A stretch of 64,000 nt of DNA. Origin: Natronospira bacteriovora (GTDB taxonomy: Bacteria > Pseudomonadota > Gammaproteobacteria > Natronospirales > Natronospiraceae). Positions 40,361 through 50,596 of this stretch are shown here, one piece after another (the stretch's first letter is position 1; each line of letters begins with the position of its first letter). Made by a program: the position numbers and the translations under genes. The stretch is taken from assembly GCF_030848495.1 (NCBI RefSeq), contig NZ_JAVDDT010000006.1:1-64000 (forward strand), read 5' to 3'. The notes beneath the pieces were generated by a model. It searched no databases. It was not told the DNA's origin and worked only from the letters and a program-made list of their open reading frames with translations.

Positions 40361-43246
40361 TCATCCCGTCCGTTCCGCGGCATGTACAGTGCCCAGGGCA
40401 TTCCGAGCCAAAACAGACCGGAAATCGGCATCATCCCGGGCGCGCAGGGCGAGCAGCCGTTCCAGCGCACCGCCGCTGGAATAGAGGTAGCCGTTCCAGC
40501 CCGGCACCACATAGGCGGGAATCGTGCCGAGTGTCGGGGCAATTACCGGCACGCTCAACGAGAAAGCCTGGAACAGGGAGCCGGAGGTGAGGATGGCGCG
40601 GTAGCAGAGAAACGCGTAGTCCGCCGCCTGGATGATGCCTGCCAGCTCTTTTTCGGGGATAAAACGGTCGTCAACGACAAGCTGCCCGGCCGGGAGATCC
40701 TTCAGTCGCCGGCGGGCAGCGCGGGAGGCGAGCTTGCCGGCAATCACCAGCTTGAAGCAGGGGTTTTGCTCCATCACCCGCTGGAACACGGGCAGGTACT
40801 GCTCCAGGCCCTTGTAATCCTTCATGCTGCCAAAGGCCGTAACCACGAAATCCTCGGGCGAAAGACCCAGGGACGCCCGCAGACGCAGGCGTTCGGTATC
40901 CGTGATGGTGCGCCGGGGGTAACTGGGGTGCTCCCAGAGCCACAGCGGGGCCTCCTCCGGCAACCAGTCCAGCAGCGACCGCGCCATGGGGTGATGCAGA
41001 TAGACCCGGTCTGCCAGACGGGCCAGCTCCCGGCGCAGCGTCCGTTCCTGTTCCGGCCAGCGCCCGGCATGGCTCAAGGCATTGTGAACCGTCCACCAGA
41101 TGGCGACACCGCGCGCCCGGGCGGCTTCAAGCCGCGCCAGAAAGCGGCGCGTGCTGGCCGCCACTGCCGCCGGATCATCGCCAGTCAGGACCGGGTGAAT
41201 CCAGTGCAGGTGCAGCACACAAGCGCCGTCGGCGTCCGGACTGAGGGCGTCGATGGCCTCCATCGAATCCAGGCCCTCCACCACCGTCCCGGCCGCGACC
41301 ATGTCGCGATAGAGCAGACGCTGATAGGGATTGGCCTCGGAAAAATCGGGCCAGAACCACAACCGCGCCGGAGCGGTCTCGGCCGTGTCCCACACACGCA
41401 GCCCGCTCTCGACCCGGGCGGTGACCTCATCCAGCGGCCGCTCGAATCGATACACATCCTGAAAACCCGACCAGAAGGCGCCTTCATCCACCGCGTGGGC
41501 GTGCCGCAACAGGCCGTTCTCGGCCGACGACCGTCCCTGGCGCCGCTTGAGCAGGCCCAAGCCAATCAACGCCCGCACATCCCCGCTCTGGCTGTACAGA
41601 TCCACCAGGGCATCACGCAGGATGAGCGCCGCACCCTCGCGTTCCTCTCCTTCGTCCGGCGTGGTACGCCAGGCATGCAGCACATCCACCAGACACACCA
41701 GGACGCCGCCAAGGTCGCGAATCTTGGCCGCACTGTGACGGGGATCGTCCAGCAACCAGTCCACGAAACCGGCCATGCCCAGGTAACGCGCACCAAGCCC
41801 TTCCACCAGTTCCCGGGCAGCATCTCCGGCCCGGCCCCGCAGATAACGATGGCCGCCGTGAATCAAGCGGGTCACAAGCTCCAGACAGGCACCGGTCGCC
41901 GCCAGCGCTTCCAGCTCGCGCACCCACAGGGCCATCGGCCAGCCCGGCCCGGCAAGCGGCGGGCGATCACCCCGGCCCGCCAGGGCCCCATAACGGGCGA
42001 CGATTCGCTGATCAAAGGCGCTGGCCTCCGGGTTGGCCCGCCAATAGGAATCCGGCCGTTTCAGGTACAGGCCCAACGGCGTGGTGTCATGGGTAAAGCA
42101 CACACCCTCGGCCCCCGCCCGCAACCAGAACTCCCAGTCCGCCGACGGCCCGTATTGTCGCTCCCGGAAATAACCATGAAAGGCATGCAGACGCCGACGC
42201 CAGACCGGCAGGCAATGGGGGATATTGCGCGAGGCCAGCCCCCCCGATGTGGACTTGAACAACTCACCCACCGAATACGCGGCATCAATCCCCGAACCAA
42301 ACCACACCGGCAGCCCCTCGGACGCCGCCCATTCCAGATTGGGCGTTTCGGTCACCCGCAGGGCCGCGCTGGCCACATCAACACCTAGATCCTGCTCCAG
42401 ACGCGCGGCCAGGTGCGAGACCTGCTCGGGCGCCCGCCGGTCATCGATATTGGCATTGGAGAGCAGCGGCGCCGTCGCCAGGCGCGCACACAGATTCCAG
42501 GTCTCGTACAAGCCCGGGTCACGCGGCAGGTTGATATACACACTGGCCGGATGCCGCCGGGCATGGGCCAGCAGGGCCCCGTGTTCATGGCCCCGGGATC
42601 CGGCCCGCACCAGGAAATGCTCACAGTCCTCATAGCCCGCCATTGCGGCCGAGTTGGCCAGAAAGCCATCCAGAAATTCGTCGCCGTTAAAGATTGAACT
42701 CAACAAGGCGACTCGGGGCCGGGCCGGTCGAAGTCCGGCTATCCATGACGCCACCCGTTCACGGCCGCCCGACACCGACAAACGCTCACAGACGGCGGCC
42801 AGCCCATCAAACGAGCGCTCGCCACTCGTCAGCTCGAAATAAAGCACCGGATCGATCGCCACGGGCAATCCACGCGGGAAGAGATGAAAACGGGAAAATG
42901 CCCCCAGCAACTTGCCGGAAAGACGCCCGGCATCAGACACGGCCACGAATTCCGCCCCCACATCCGGGAGCCCACCACCGGAAACGCAGCGAATCTCCGG
43001 CAAGCACCGGGCGAGCGAAGGCATCTCAAGCGCCTCCCTCACCTCATCGGCCACGGACTCACGCTCGAGACAGACCACCCCGCGCAATCCGCGTGATTGA
43101 AACAACAGGAAGAGCATGGACAGCCAGGCCAACTGCCCAAAGGCATCCAGCGCGGCATCCGACTGCCCCATATCCAGCCAGACGGAACAATCCACCGAAA
43201 GAGCGGGCGAATCGTCTAGTGAGAATTCACGCGTCACGGCAAGCAT
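40361..43246 (-). CDS. Large multidomain glycosyltransferase (GT2-like plus GT4)
   Basis: 961 aa. Residues about 175-400 look GT-A-like: RPRVALLSSIFNGDEFLDGFLANSAAM, ASVYINLPRDPGLYETWNLCARLATAPLLSNANIDDR with the metal-site position, then GPSADWEFWLRAGAEGVCF. From about residue 630 a GT4/GT-B part: HLHWIHPVL, WWTVHNALSH, DFVVTAFGSMKDYKGLEQYLPVF, LVIAGKL, LCYRAILTSGSLFQAFSLSVPVIAPTLGTIP. It may act as a bifunctional transferase. No close partner recognised for the first 170 residues. ATG 43246; 67 bases beyond galE. Confidence 0.75.
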   Translation of the reverse strand: MLAVTREFSLDDSPALSVDCSVWLDMGQSDAALDAFGQLAWLSMLFLLFQSRGLRGVVCLERESVADEVREALEMPSLARCLPEIRCVSGGGLPDVGAEFVAVSDAGRLSGKLLGAFSRFHLFPRGLPVAIDPVLYFELTSGERSFDGLAAVCERLSVSGGRERVASWIAGLRPARPRVALLSSIFNGDEFLDGFLANSAAMAGYEDCEHFLVRAGSRGHEHGALLAHARRHPASVYINLPRDPGLYETWNLCARLATAPLLSNANIDDRRAPEQVSHLAARLEQDLGVDVASAALRVTETPNLEWAASEGLPVWFGSGIDAAYSVGELFKSTSGGLASRNIPHCLPVWRRRLHAFHGYFRERQYGPSADWEFWLRAGAEGVCFTHDTTPLGLYLKRPDSYWRANPEASAFDQRIVARYGALAGRGDRPPLAGPGWPMALWVRELEALAATGACLELVTRLIHGGHRYLRGRAGDAARELVEGLGARYLGMAGFVDWLLDDPRHSAAKIRDLGGVLVCLVDVLHAWRTTPDEGEEREGAALILRDALVDLYSQSGDVRALIGLGLLKRRQGRSSAENGLLRHAHAVDEGAFWSGFQDVYRFERPLDEVTARVESGLRVWDTAETAPARLWFWPDFSEANPYQRLLYRDMVAAGTVVEGLDSMEAIDALSPDADGACVLHLHWIHPVLTGDDPAAVAASTRRFLARLEAARARGVAIWWTVHNALSHAGRWPEQERTLRRELARLADRVYLHHPMARSLLDWLPEEAPLWLWEHPSYPRRTITDTERLRLRASLGLSPEDFVVTAFGSMKDYKGLEQYLPVFQRVMEQNPCFKLVIAGKLASRAARRRLKDLPAGQLVVDDRFIPEKELAGIIQAADYAFLCYRAILTSGSLFQAFSLSVPVIAPTLGTIPAYVVPGWNGYLYSSGGALERLLALRARDDADFRSVLARNALGTVHAAERTG

Positions 43247-43313
43247 TCCCGAGCAAGCACAAGATTGGCATTCTACCTACCCCCGGCATTGCCCAGGAAG
43301 AACCGCGAAAGCA

Positions 43314-44297
43314 CTACCAGCGTTTACCCTTTTGCTGCTCCCAGGCCCAGGCATGACGAATAATCTCCTCCAGCTCGGCATGCTCGGGCCGCCAACCCAG
43401 TTCCTCACGCGCAAGCCGGCTATCCGCCACCAACACCGCCGGGTCCCCCGCCCGACGCGGCCCGGACTCCACCGGAAAATCGCGCCCCGTCACGCGCCGG
43501 GCCGTCTCGATCACTTCGCGGATGGAATAGCCATTGCCATTCCCCAGGTTGAACGCCGCGCTCCGGCCATGCGCTTCCAGGTACTCAAGCGCCAGCCAAT
43601 GGGCCTGAGCCAGGTCCCGAACATGGATATAGTCCCGCACGCAGGTGCCATCTTCGGTGTCGTAATCCTCGCCGAAGATGGCAATACTCTCTCGCCGACC
43701 GGATGCCGCCTGCAAGACGATGGGGATCAGATGCGTCTCCGGCTCATGCCGCTCGCCCAGCTCTCCATCGGGATCGGCCCCCGCCGCATTGAAGTAACGA
43801 AGGCAGACACTCTGCAGCCCGTAGGCAGAGGCGTAGTCAGTCAACAATTGTTCAACCAGCCACTTACTGCGGCCGTAGGGATTGATCGGCGCCTTGGGGT
43901 GCGCCTCGTCAATGGGCGTGTACTCCGGATCACCGAAAATGGCGGCCGTTGAGGAAAACACAAGCTTCTTCACGCCATGGCGCACCATGGCATCAAGCAA
44001 GACCAGGGTATTGCCCAGGTTATTGCGGAAATAGCTGGAAGGGTCCTTCACCGAGGCACCCACCTCAATGAAGGAAGCAAAGTTCATGACGGCATCAATT
44101 CGGTGCTCGGTGAACACCTTGTCTAGAAGCCTGATATCGCCAATATTTCCCTCAATCAGGAGACGGTCGGGCACGGCGTCGCGAAAGCCACCAGACAGAT
44201 CGTCCAGCACCAGCACATCATGGCCCCGCTCGAGCAGGTACTTTACATTGTGCGAGCCAATATAACCGGCGCCGCCGGTGACCAGGACAGTTCCCAT
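43314..44297 (-). CDS. galE: UDP-glucose 4-epimerase GalE
   Basis: 327 aa. Interconverts UDP-Glc and UDP-Gal (possibly the N-acetyl forms). VLVTGGAGYIGSHNVKYLLERGHDV is the NAD loop (residues about 4-28, given in part as GGAGYIGS), the Ser is in VFSSTAAIFGDPEYTPIDE, and the catalytic pair is in NPYGRSKWLVEQLL. EDGTCVRDYIHVRDLAQAH is the family's UDP-sugar region. The start shares one base with the gmm stop (TGATG). Confidence 0.93.
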   Translation of the reverse strand: MGTVLVTGGAGYIGSHNVKYLLERGHDVLVLDDLSGGFRDAVPDRLLIEGNIGDIRLLDKVFTEHRIDAVMNFASFIEVGASVKDPSSYFRNNLGNTLVLLDAMVRHGVKKLVFSSTAAIFGDPEYTPIDEAHPKAPINPYGRSKWLVEQLLTDYASAYGLQSVCLRYFNAAGADPDGELGERHEPETHLIPIVLQAASGRRESIAIFGEDYDTEDGTCVRDYIHVRDLAQAHWLALEYLEAHGRSAAFNLGNGNGYSIREVIETARRVTGRDFPVESGPRRAGDPAVLVADSRLAREELGWRPEHAELEEIIRHAWAWEQQKGKRW

Positions 44298-44779
44298 CAG
44301 CGATCTTTCCTTTCGCGGTTTGCCGCCAGCGATTCAATATAAGCGCGTGTATAAGGATGGACATCCTTTGCCTCGAGGGCCTCCTGCCACGACCACCAAC
44401 GGTAGCGAGAATGCTGGTCATCCGGCAATTCCATCGGCAGGGTATCGAGTTCCAGCTCGTGGGCCAGAACGACATAGTGGGTGCTCGGCTCAGCGCCGAA
44501 CACGCTGTCTTCGTAGTGGTGCTCGAAAAGCCCGAGGAAGCGGGCCCGATCCCTGTCGCACGGCACGCCAAGCTCCTCGCCAGTCAGGCGGCGAAAGGCC
44601 TCATCCAAATGCTCGCCCTTCATGATCCGCCCGCCTGGCACGAACCAATACCCCCGGGCCGGGCGGTTGCTACGCATGCCCAGCAGAATCTCATCCCGCC
44701 GATTGCGCACCACCAGGTCCATGGATACCAGCGGCGTGCCAGCCACCACGCTGCGGAATGTGGCGGAGTCCAGATACAT
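44297..44779 (-). CDS. gmm: GDP-mannose mannosyl hydrolase (Nudix, Gmm/WcaH type)
   Basis: 160 aa. Modified Nudix box GGRIMKGEHLDEAFRRLTGEELG matches Gmm rather than canonical Nudix. VSMDLVVRNRRDEILLGMRSNRPARGYWFVPGG precedes it. The enzyme hydrolyses GDP-mannose (and GDP-glucose) and is common beside fcl and gmd, where it may tune the GDP-mannose pool. ATG 44779 follows CGGAG and is 2 bases beyond the fcl stop; an earlier in-frame start at 44818 would lie inside fcl. Confidence 0.9.
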   Translation of the reverse strand: MYLDSATFRSVVAGTPLVSMDLVVRNRRDEILLGMRSNRPARGYWFVPGGRIMKGEHLDEAFRRLTGEELGVPCDRDRARFLGLFEHHYEDSVFGAEPSTHYVVLAHELELDTLPMELPDDQHSRYRWWSWQEALEAKDVHPYTRAYIESLAANRERKDR

Positions 44780-44781
44780 GC

Positions 44782-45753
44782 TCAGCTCCGAATGTTCCCC
44801 CGGTTTTCGAGGAACCACTGGTAGGCATCCCGCAGGCCTTCTTCCAGGCCAATCGATGCCTCCCAGCCCAGGGCCCTCAGGCGGGAGACATCCATCAGCT
44901 TCCGCGGTGTACCGTCGGGCTTGGTGGTATCCCAGGTGAGCCGGCCCTTGAAACCAGTCACCTTCGCCACGGTCTCGGCCAGCTCGCGAATCGTACAGTC
45001 CACGCCGGTGCCCACATTGATATGCGAAAGCATAGGGTCAGTGTGTGCTCGATAGGTTTCACCATCGAGTTCCATCACATGCACGCTGGCGGCAGCCATG
45101 TCGTCAACATGCAGGAATTCGCGCATGGGTTTGCCACTACCCCAGACCCCCACCTCGTCCGCATTGCTCTCCGCCGCCTCATGGAAGCGACGAATCAATG
45201 CGGGGATGACATGACTGTTTTCCGGATGGAAATTATCATTGGGCCCATACAGGTTCGTCGGCATGACACTGCGATAGTCCCGGCCATGCTGGCGATTATA
45301 GCTTTCACACAACTTGATGCCGGCGATCTTGGCTATCGCGTACGGCTCGTTGGTGGGCTCCAATGTCCCCGTCAGCAGCGCATCCTCACGCATGGGCTGG
45401 TCCGCATGCTTTGGATAAATGCATGACGACCCCAGAAAGAGCAACCTATCCACACCAGACTCATGCGCCGCGTGGATGATATTCGCCTCTATCATCAGAT
45501 TCTGATAAATGAAGTCCGCCGGGTAGGTGTTATTCGCATGAATACCGCCAACTCTGGCGGCCGCGAGATAGACTTCATCGATTTCATTGGACTCTAAAAA
45601 CGCCCGCACTACCCTCTGATCCAGCAAGTCCAGCTCATCTCTGGACCGAGTCAAGATATTCCCATAACCACGCCGCTCGAGCTCACGCACGATCGCCGAG
45701 CCAACCATGCCTCGGTGTCCGGCAACAAATATCCGCTTGTCACTGTCCACCAT
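44782..45753 (-). CDS. fcl: GDP-L-fucose synthase (GDP-4-keto-6-deoxymannose epimerase/reductase)
   Basis: 323 aa. [22 protein letters not shown] is the NADP loop with the GHxGMVGSA signature of Fcl/WcaG; the catalytic region is [21 protein letters not shown] (YxxxK) after [29 protein letters not shown] is the family's third block. Converts the Gmd product to GDP-L-fucose. The start overlaps the gmd stop by one base (TAATG). Confidence 0.95.
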   Translation of the reverse strand: MVDSDKRIFVAGHRGMVGSAIVRELERRGYGNILTRSRDELDLLDQRVVRAFLESNEIDEVYLAAARVGGIHANNTYPADFIYQNLMIEANIIHAAHESGVDRLLFLGSSCIYPKHADQPMREDALLTGTLEPTNEPYAIAKIAGIKLCESYNRQHGRDYRSVMPTNLYGPNDNFHPENSHVIPALIRRFHEAAESNADEVGVWGSGKPMREFLHVDDMAAASVHVMELDGETYRAHTDPMLSHINVGTGVDCTIRELAETVAKVTGFKGRLTWDTTKPDGTPRKLMDVSRLRALGWEASIGLEEGLRDAYQWFLENRGNIRS

Positions 45754-46886
45754 TACCGCTCAACCTTGATCGGCAGGTCATAGCCGTTTTCTTTCAGGAA
45801 GGCGTGGCGCTTTGCTTCATCCAAATCGTGTTGCACCATTTCCGCACACATCTCGTGAACCGAAATTTCCGGCACCCAACCCAGCTTCTCCTTCGCTTTC
45901 GTCGGATCGCCCAGCAGAGTCTCGACTTCCGCTGGACGGAAATACCGGGGATCGACGGAGACGATGACATCGCCTTCCTTGACCCCAGGCGCGTCATTTC
46001 CTGTAACGCTCTCCACAATTCCTTTCTCATCAACACCCGAGCCTTCAAACCTCAGGTTGATGCCAATTTCTGACGCTGACATCCGAATAAAGTCGCGCAC
46101 CGAACACTGCTCTCCGGTGGCAATCACGAAATCCTCGGGCTCGTCCTGCTGAAGCATAAGCCACTGCATGCGCACATAATCCTTCGCATGACCCCAGTCC
46201 CTTAGCGCATCCAGATTGCCCATGTAAAGACAATCCTCCAAACCTTGCGCAATATTGGCCAGACCGCGAGTAATCTTTCGGGTCACAAATGTTTCGCCAC
46301 GCCGTGGAGATTCGTGATTGAATAGAATCCCATTACAGGCATACATCCCGTATGCTTCCCGGTAATTTACCGTGATCCAGTATGCGTACAGCTTCGCAGC
46401 TGCGTAAGGACTACGCGGATAGAAAGGCGTAGTCTCTCGCTGTGGCGATTCTTGCACAAGCCCATACAACTCAGAAGTCGATGCCTGGTAGAATCGGGTC
46501 TTTTCCTCAAGCCCCAGAAGCCTGATTGCTTCCAACATACGCAACGCCCCAAGAGCATCCACATCGGCTGTGTATTCGGGTGATTCGAAGCTTACTGCAA
46601 CATGGCTTTGCGCGCCAAGATTATAAATCTCATCTGGCTGCACCTGCTTAATTATTCGTGTAAGATTCGAAGAATCAGTTAAATCGCCATAGTGCAAGCT
46701 AAACCTTGGATCCACCTCATGCGGGTCTTGATATATATGATCCACACGATCTGTGTTAAATAATGATGCACGGCGCTTTATGCCGTGAACCTCATAACCT
46801 TTTGACAGAAGCCACTCTGCCAAATAAGACCCATCCTGACCAGTAACACCTGAGATTAACGCCACCTTCTTCACTTGCATCTCCAT
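45753..46886 (-). CDS. gmd: GDP-mannose 4,6-dehydratase
   Basis: 377 aa. [25 protein letters not shown] (NADP loop, TGxxGQDGSYL), [49 protein letters not shown] with catalytic Thr/Glu/Tyr, and [16 protein letters not shown]. First step from GDP-mannose toward fucose. Closely coupled to fcl. ATG 46886 (an internal ATG 46880 is an alternative). The upstream 278 bases (46887-47164) are AT-rich with no gene or clear promoter that I can support. Confidence 0.95.
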   Translation of the reverse strand: MEMQVKKVALISGVTGQDGSYLAEWLLSKGYEVHGIKRRASLFNTDRVDHIYQDPHEVDPRFSLHYGDLTDSSNLTRIIKQVQPDEIYNLGAQSHVAVSFESPEYTADVDALGALRMLEAIRLLGLEEKTRFYQASTSELYGLVQESPQRETTPFYPRSPYAAAKLYAYWITVNYREAYGMYACNGILFNHESPRRGETFVTRKITRGLANIAQGLEDCLYMGNLDALRDWGHAKDYVRMQWLMLQQDEPEDFVIATGEQCSVRDFIRMSASEIGINLRFEGSGVDEKGIVESVTGNDAPGVKEGDVIVSVDPRYFRPAEVETLLGDPTKAKEKLGWVPEISVHEMCAEMVQHDLDEAKRHAFLKENGYDLPIKVER

Positions 46887-47164
46887 ACTTCATCCACCCC
46901 ATAGAAAGATTTACGTCCAACGATGAATCAGTCTAATATTTGTTAGAGCGGTTCACGCGAGCTCGCCCTCATCTGGGCGGCTTTTCTGACCCGTAACATC
47001 AACCCTCTGCAGCACGCATTCTACTTGCGTCGCAAACGGAATATCCGCTCGAGACGCACCGCCTCTAAATAGGGAGCAAACCAGAACACACCTAGTAGAC
47101 CCTATCTTAGTTTCAACGAAACTCACCCGTTACATCCACAAGAACACTCGCGTTTTCCTTGCAG

Positions 47165-47734
47165 CTAACTCCGGACCAATTCGCAGCCTTTCTCCTTCTT
47201 TCGGGCGTAGTACCAACTATCCAAAATGTCTTCAACGACAATCTTCGGCGTACGATCCGATTGAAACTCTTCCAGGAAATCAGGCTCTTTTGGCTCGTCG
47301 GCCTTCAGATCTAAGCCATACACATCCTTCTCTTCCCCTCGATCAAAACCCTCATAAATTCCCTTAGTGTCACGACGACGGAGCTCTGACATTGGCGTCT
47401 TCAAATATACCTGAAAATAATTCGGCAGCTGAGACCGATTCCATTTATAAATCTCTTCAAACATTGCTATCGCCGATATCACAACAACGTGACCCTGCTC
47501 CGCCAATACCTCACATAACCCAGAATATTGATACGCCAATCGTAATCTAGCCGTCCTGTCATACCCTTTTGATCCAACAAAAATCCTCCTAAGCTCATCC
47601 CCATCCAAACGCACAACAGAATTACCACAAGACCGCAGGCGATCTGCGAGCAACCTACCAACAGTTGTTTTGCCAGAATCTGATAAGCCAGTGATCCAGA
47701 TAACACCGGCATTGTTGCCATCATGACCGCTCAT
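47165..47734 (-). CDS. Stand-alone APS-kinase-like protein
   Basis: 189 aa. P-loop VIWITGLSDSGKTTVGRLLADRL, VVRLDGDELRRIFVGSKGYD (LDGDxxR), and KGIYEGFDRGEEKDVYGLD resemble adenylylsulfate kinases, but the usual 'ISPYR' segment is VISAIAMFEEIYKWNR. Similar variants occur in capsule loci, and one (Campylobacter Cj1415) phosphorylates a cytidine diphosphoramidate rather than APS. With sulfotransferases around it, APS is the simplest substrate, yet a different nucleotide is possible. Overlaps the next gene by 4 nt (ATGA). AT-richer than the flanking fcl/gmd block. Confidence 0.75.
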   Translation of the reverse strand: MSGHDGNNAGVIWITGLSDSGKTTVGRLLADRLRSCGNSVVRLDGDELRRIFVGSKGYDRTARLRLAYQYSGLCEVLAEQGHVVVISAIAMFEEIYKWNRSQLPNYFQVYLKTPMSELRRRDTKGIYEGFDRGEEKDVYGLDLKADEPKEPDFLEEFQSDRTPKIVVEDILDSWYYARKKEKGCELVRS

Positions 47735-49473
47735 AAACCTTCCTCTTCTATAAGCCCGTATCGGCCCAGCTGGTCGCTTAGAATCTGCATCGCATGGGGA
47801 CGACCAGCCGCAACCGCCCTTAACTCGTCGACAACCGGCGCATATCCTCGACGCGCGACAGCTTCACAGCATACGCCGAACGCAGCTTTCACGCGCTCCG
47901 TCCAAAACCCGCATTCGTAATTATGAAGAGCCAGCTTAATTGGACGCCCGATTACCGAAAAGGTTGAATGATCCCTTGAAAACGCATCGCTATAAATCCG
48001 CGCCATTTTCTCAAGCAGCCATTCCGGAGCTGGTCTATTCTGAGTTTTAAGCATATCGAGATAGCGGCCGGCGATATCTAGGGCATAGATATCTGAATTA
48101 ACCCAGCCGGCACTCAACACGCTCTCAATCGACTCCTCATAACCTAATAACGTTGAAGGTGCGATATTTTCTGGAGGGATAGTGATCTCGTACCAATCTC
48201 CGTGAACGTCATTGCGAAGCGCAGCGAACGTATACTCTAAAAACGCATCATCGAATGACCTATGCCCGGAATAGAGCGACGAAAAAACGCCGTCTATCAT
48301 TTCTTCTACGCCTGCGGCCTCAACAAGAAGTCGCTCAACCGCGGCAAGCAATTCTTCCACTGAATTGACTCTAAAGCATCCGACATCTCTTAGCGCTTCA
48401 ATTCCAATGCCGTCAAAACCACCACCGAATGGGTACGAAATTGACGGCCTTCCTGTGCCAAGCGCAAATGTTTGCCCAGTTGATGATCGGTCCGTAATAA
48501 GAACGCAGCCTCGTGAATATGTTTCCACATAGTCGTCGCTTAAATCCAACGAGAATCTTCCGGTGCAACTATATCTGGACTGCAGCTCTTCGATCTCCCT
48601 GTTGGTCCGATCCTCCGGCCTTGGCCTCAAGACTACAGTGTGATCTGGAAAACGCTGAATCAATCCTTCAACAATCTCCCGACCATTCTCCTTCAAAAAA
48701 TACTGTGGGAGATTGGATATTGAGGGACACACTAGAATGACGTTGCGGTCCCGGTCCGGCCGGCTTTTCGACAGCCTCCGCATACGTGTAAGCTTATTAG
48801 GAACCAATGGCAGCACATAACAAACCTTGCGCCCCCGAAGCAGGTCTTCTGGAATCTTAATCTCTGTCAATTCAAATTTTCGCGATCGAGTTTCAGGTAT
48901 TTTGACTGGTGAAACAACATACTTGCCCCACTTCACCATGAGAGGAAGCTTATGGCGCTGACTGCTATTCTCTGGGTCAAAAAATGTCCTAGCGGTCCGA
49001 TCGATATTGAGGACAGGAATCTCGGGGAAACCATCCTCACCAAGGCTCAACCAACGAGGTAGATTTGTACCCACACACAACTGAATGAAGCCACAATGCT
49101 TTAATATCGCCTTATTAACCGGAATAAAAGACGCAGGCGCCTTCGGGCCATCCGCCCAAAAAATGGGCAACACTTCAATCCCCGCTAAACGCATCGAACG
49201 TAAGGATTCTTCGCCTATCTGCGACCACGAATGCCGGTGATACACGACTGCAACAACAGGCTTACTCAGATCTAGCATACCGGCTAAAAAACGAGCACAA
49301 AGCTCATTAACGTCGGCAGCCCGATCTGAATTGACAGAGTCAAATAAACTTCTAGCGTCAGTCGACCGGCTTAGGCAGCGCACGACAAGTGTATATACAG
49401 AGCTTGAACAGGACTTGTATTCTGATAAAAGTTGTCGCACGTCTTCTTCAATTACTGTTTCTACGCCATTCAT
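47731..49473 (-). CDS. CDP-glycerol transferase-like GT-B protein, tentative
   Basis: 580 aa. The middle has a GT-B-like half: NVILVCPSISNLPQYFLKENGREIVEGLIQRFP, HTVVLRPRPEDR, and DDYVETYSRGCVLITDRSSTGQTFALGTGRPSISYPFGG, a region like the CDP-glycerol glycerophosphotransferase C-domain. The N-terminal part has a helix-strand pattern (VVAVVYHRHSWSQIGEESLRSMRLAGI) and the C-terminal 180 residues are helical without a recognised family. Acceptor and donor unknown. Immediately upstream of the APS-kinase-like gene and in the same operon. Confidence 0.55.
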   Translation of the reverse strand: MNGVETVIEEDVRQLLSEYKSCSSSVYTLVVRCLSRSTDARSLFDSVNSDRAADVNELCARFLAGMLDLSKPVVAVVYHRHSWSQIGEESLRSMRLAGIEVLPIFWADGPKAPASFIPVNKAILKHCGFIQLCVGTNLPRWLSLGEDGFPEIPVLNIDRTARTFFDPENSSQRHKLPLMVKWGKYVVSPVKIPETRSRKFELTEIKIPEDLLRGRKVCYVLPLVPNKLTRMRRLSKSRPDRDRNVILVCPSISNLPQYFLKENGREIVEGLIQRFPDHTVVLRPRPEDRTNREIEELQSRYSCTGRFSLDLSDDYVETYSRGCVLITDRSSTGQTFALGTGRPSISYPFGGGFDGIGIEALRDVGCFRVNSVEELLAAVERLLVEAAGVEEMIDGVFSSLYSGHRSFDDAFLEYTFAALRNDVHGDWYEITIPPENIAPSTLLGYEESIESVLSAGWVNSDIYALDIAGRYLDMLKTQNRPAPEWLLEKMARIYSDAFSRDHSTFSVIGRPIKLALHNYECGFWTERVKAAFGVCCEAVARRGYAPVVDELRAVAAGRPHAMQILSDQLGRYGLIEEEGL

Positions 49474-49505
49474 TAACTTCGCTCCCGGTTATGCGATTGC
49501 CGAAA

Positions 49506-50525
49506 TCAACTCCCGAAACGCCTGTGGATAATTTTGGCTAGAAATCGTGCGACCAGATCTGCCTCCGGTTTCGACATATCTACTGAAAAGGATCGATATT
49601 GCACGCTCTCATCCGAGAATAGCCTATCCGAATTAAGATAGCGCTTAGCCACTTGGTGGTTACTATGTTCAAAATATTGCAAATATTCTTCGACAATCTC
49701 ATCCGGGAGAACAGAACCAGTGCAGAAATCATCTACCGCTTCCAACTCCGACATCAAAAACCTGCGCTCTTTTTTGTCGTTCACGTACTTGTTAACTGCC
49801 GCTAACACATGAATTGCTTCCGGCGACAACCGTCTATTTTCTCCGAGGCGCCCAGGGACTATTTTATCTGCGGCAGCCTTTTCCCCAATTGCAAAAAGAA
49901 AATCTGAGACCACATCATTCTGATACAGTTGCGCCTTCTCGTAACTCCTTACAATGAGCGAGTCATAACCGAATACTTTCTCCCACCTTCCCAAGAGCTC
50001 GGAATAATCGAAATATGGCAGCTGGTAGGGCTTGCCATGCCTCATGTCTGACGGTCTTAAAATAGATGTATTCGAAGAGCCTGCTTTGACGCTCTCAGCA
50101 ATCGAACCAAGCGCTAACTCCACTTGCGGACGAAGATATACAATTACCTTAAATTCGACTTCCTTCGGAAACATCTCTCGCAAATCAGAGATATCTCCTT
50201 CACATATAAGCCTTGATGATAAATGCTCCGACGAGATGACGAGTTGACTCAGCCCGCGCGAACGCGCCGTTTCAACTGCGCGCTCAATGCGATCAATGAC
50301 TTTTGCCTTGTATTCGAGAAACGGGCGGCCACGATACCTCTCTATATCAGGACCTATAGATTCTTTCGCTGCTAAAGGAACGCATAAGTTATTCCCCTCT
50401 CCTAAACGACTGAATGCCAACGTTCTCCTGAGGGACGCTTGAGACGATTCGTCGCCTAAATATTTCTGAATACTGGTTGTACCAGTCTTCTCTGTTCCAA
50501 TATGAAGGCATATAACAGGCCTCAT
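49506..50525 (-). CDS. Sulfotransferase-like protein (HIGTEKTGTT type)
   Basis: 339 aa. PVICLHIGTEKTGTTSIQKYL (residues about 3-23) is the 5'-phosphosulfate loop of the same broad family as 39435. KVIVYLRPQVELALGSIAESV near residue 130 could be the 3'-phosphate site (RPxxELxxS). ATG 50525 is favoured because GAGGG/GTGAG lies upstream; a GTG at 50534 is 9 bases earlier. It is in the AT-rich block. Confidence 0.7.
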   Translation of the reverse strand: MRPVICLHIGTEKTGTTSIQKYLGDESSQASLRRTLAFSRLGEGNNLCVPLAAKESIGPDIERYRGRPFLEYKAKVIDRIERAVETARSRGLSQLVISSEHLSSRLICEGDISDLREMFPKEVEFKVIVYLRPQVELALGSIAESVKAGSSNTSILRPSDMRHGKPYQLPYFDYSELLGRWEKVFGYDSLIVRSYEKAQLYQNDVVSDFLFAIGEKAAADKIVPGRLGENRRLSPEAIHVLAAVNKYVNDKKERRFLMSELEAVDDFCTGSVLPDEIVEEYLQYFEHSNHQVAKRYLNSDRLFSDESVQYRSFSVDMSKPEADLVARFLAKIIHRRFGS

Positions 50526-50596
50526 CAAACTCACCCTCTCGGTCAGGCGCAGAACGCAAAAACCTTCGAGCGCGCCACAAGACGCACCGTGCGCGA

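Noticed and set aside
46887-47164. Promoter or JUMPStart element upstream of gmd
   Set aside because: AT-rich but no recognisable JUMPStart/ops sequence or convincing -35/-10 pair.
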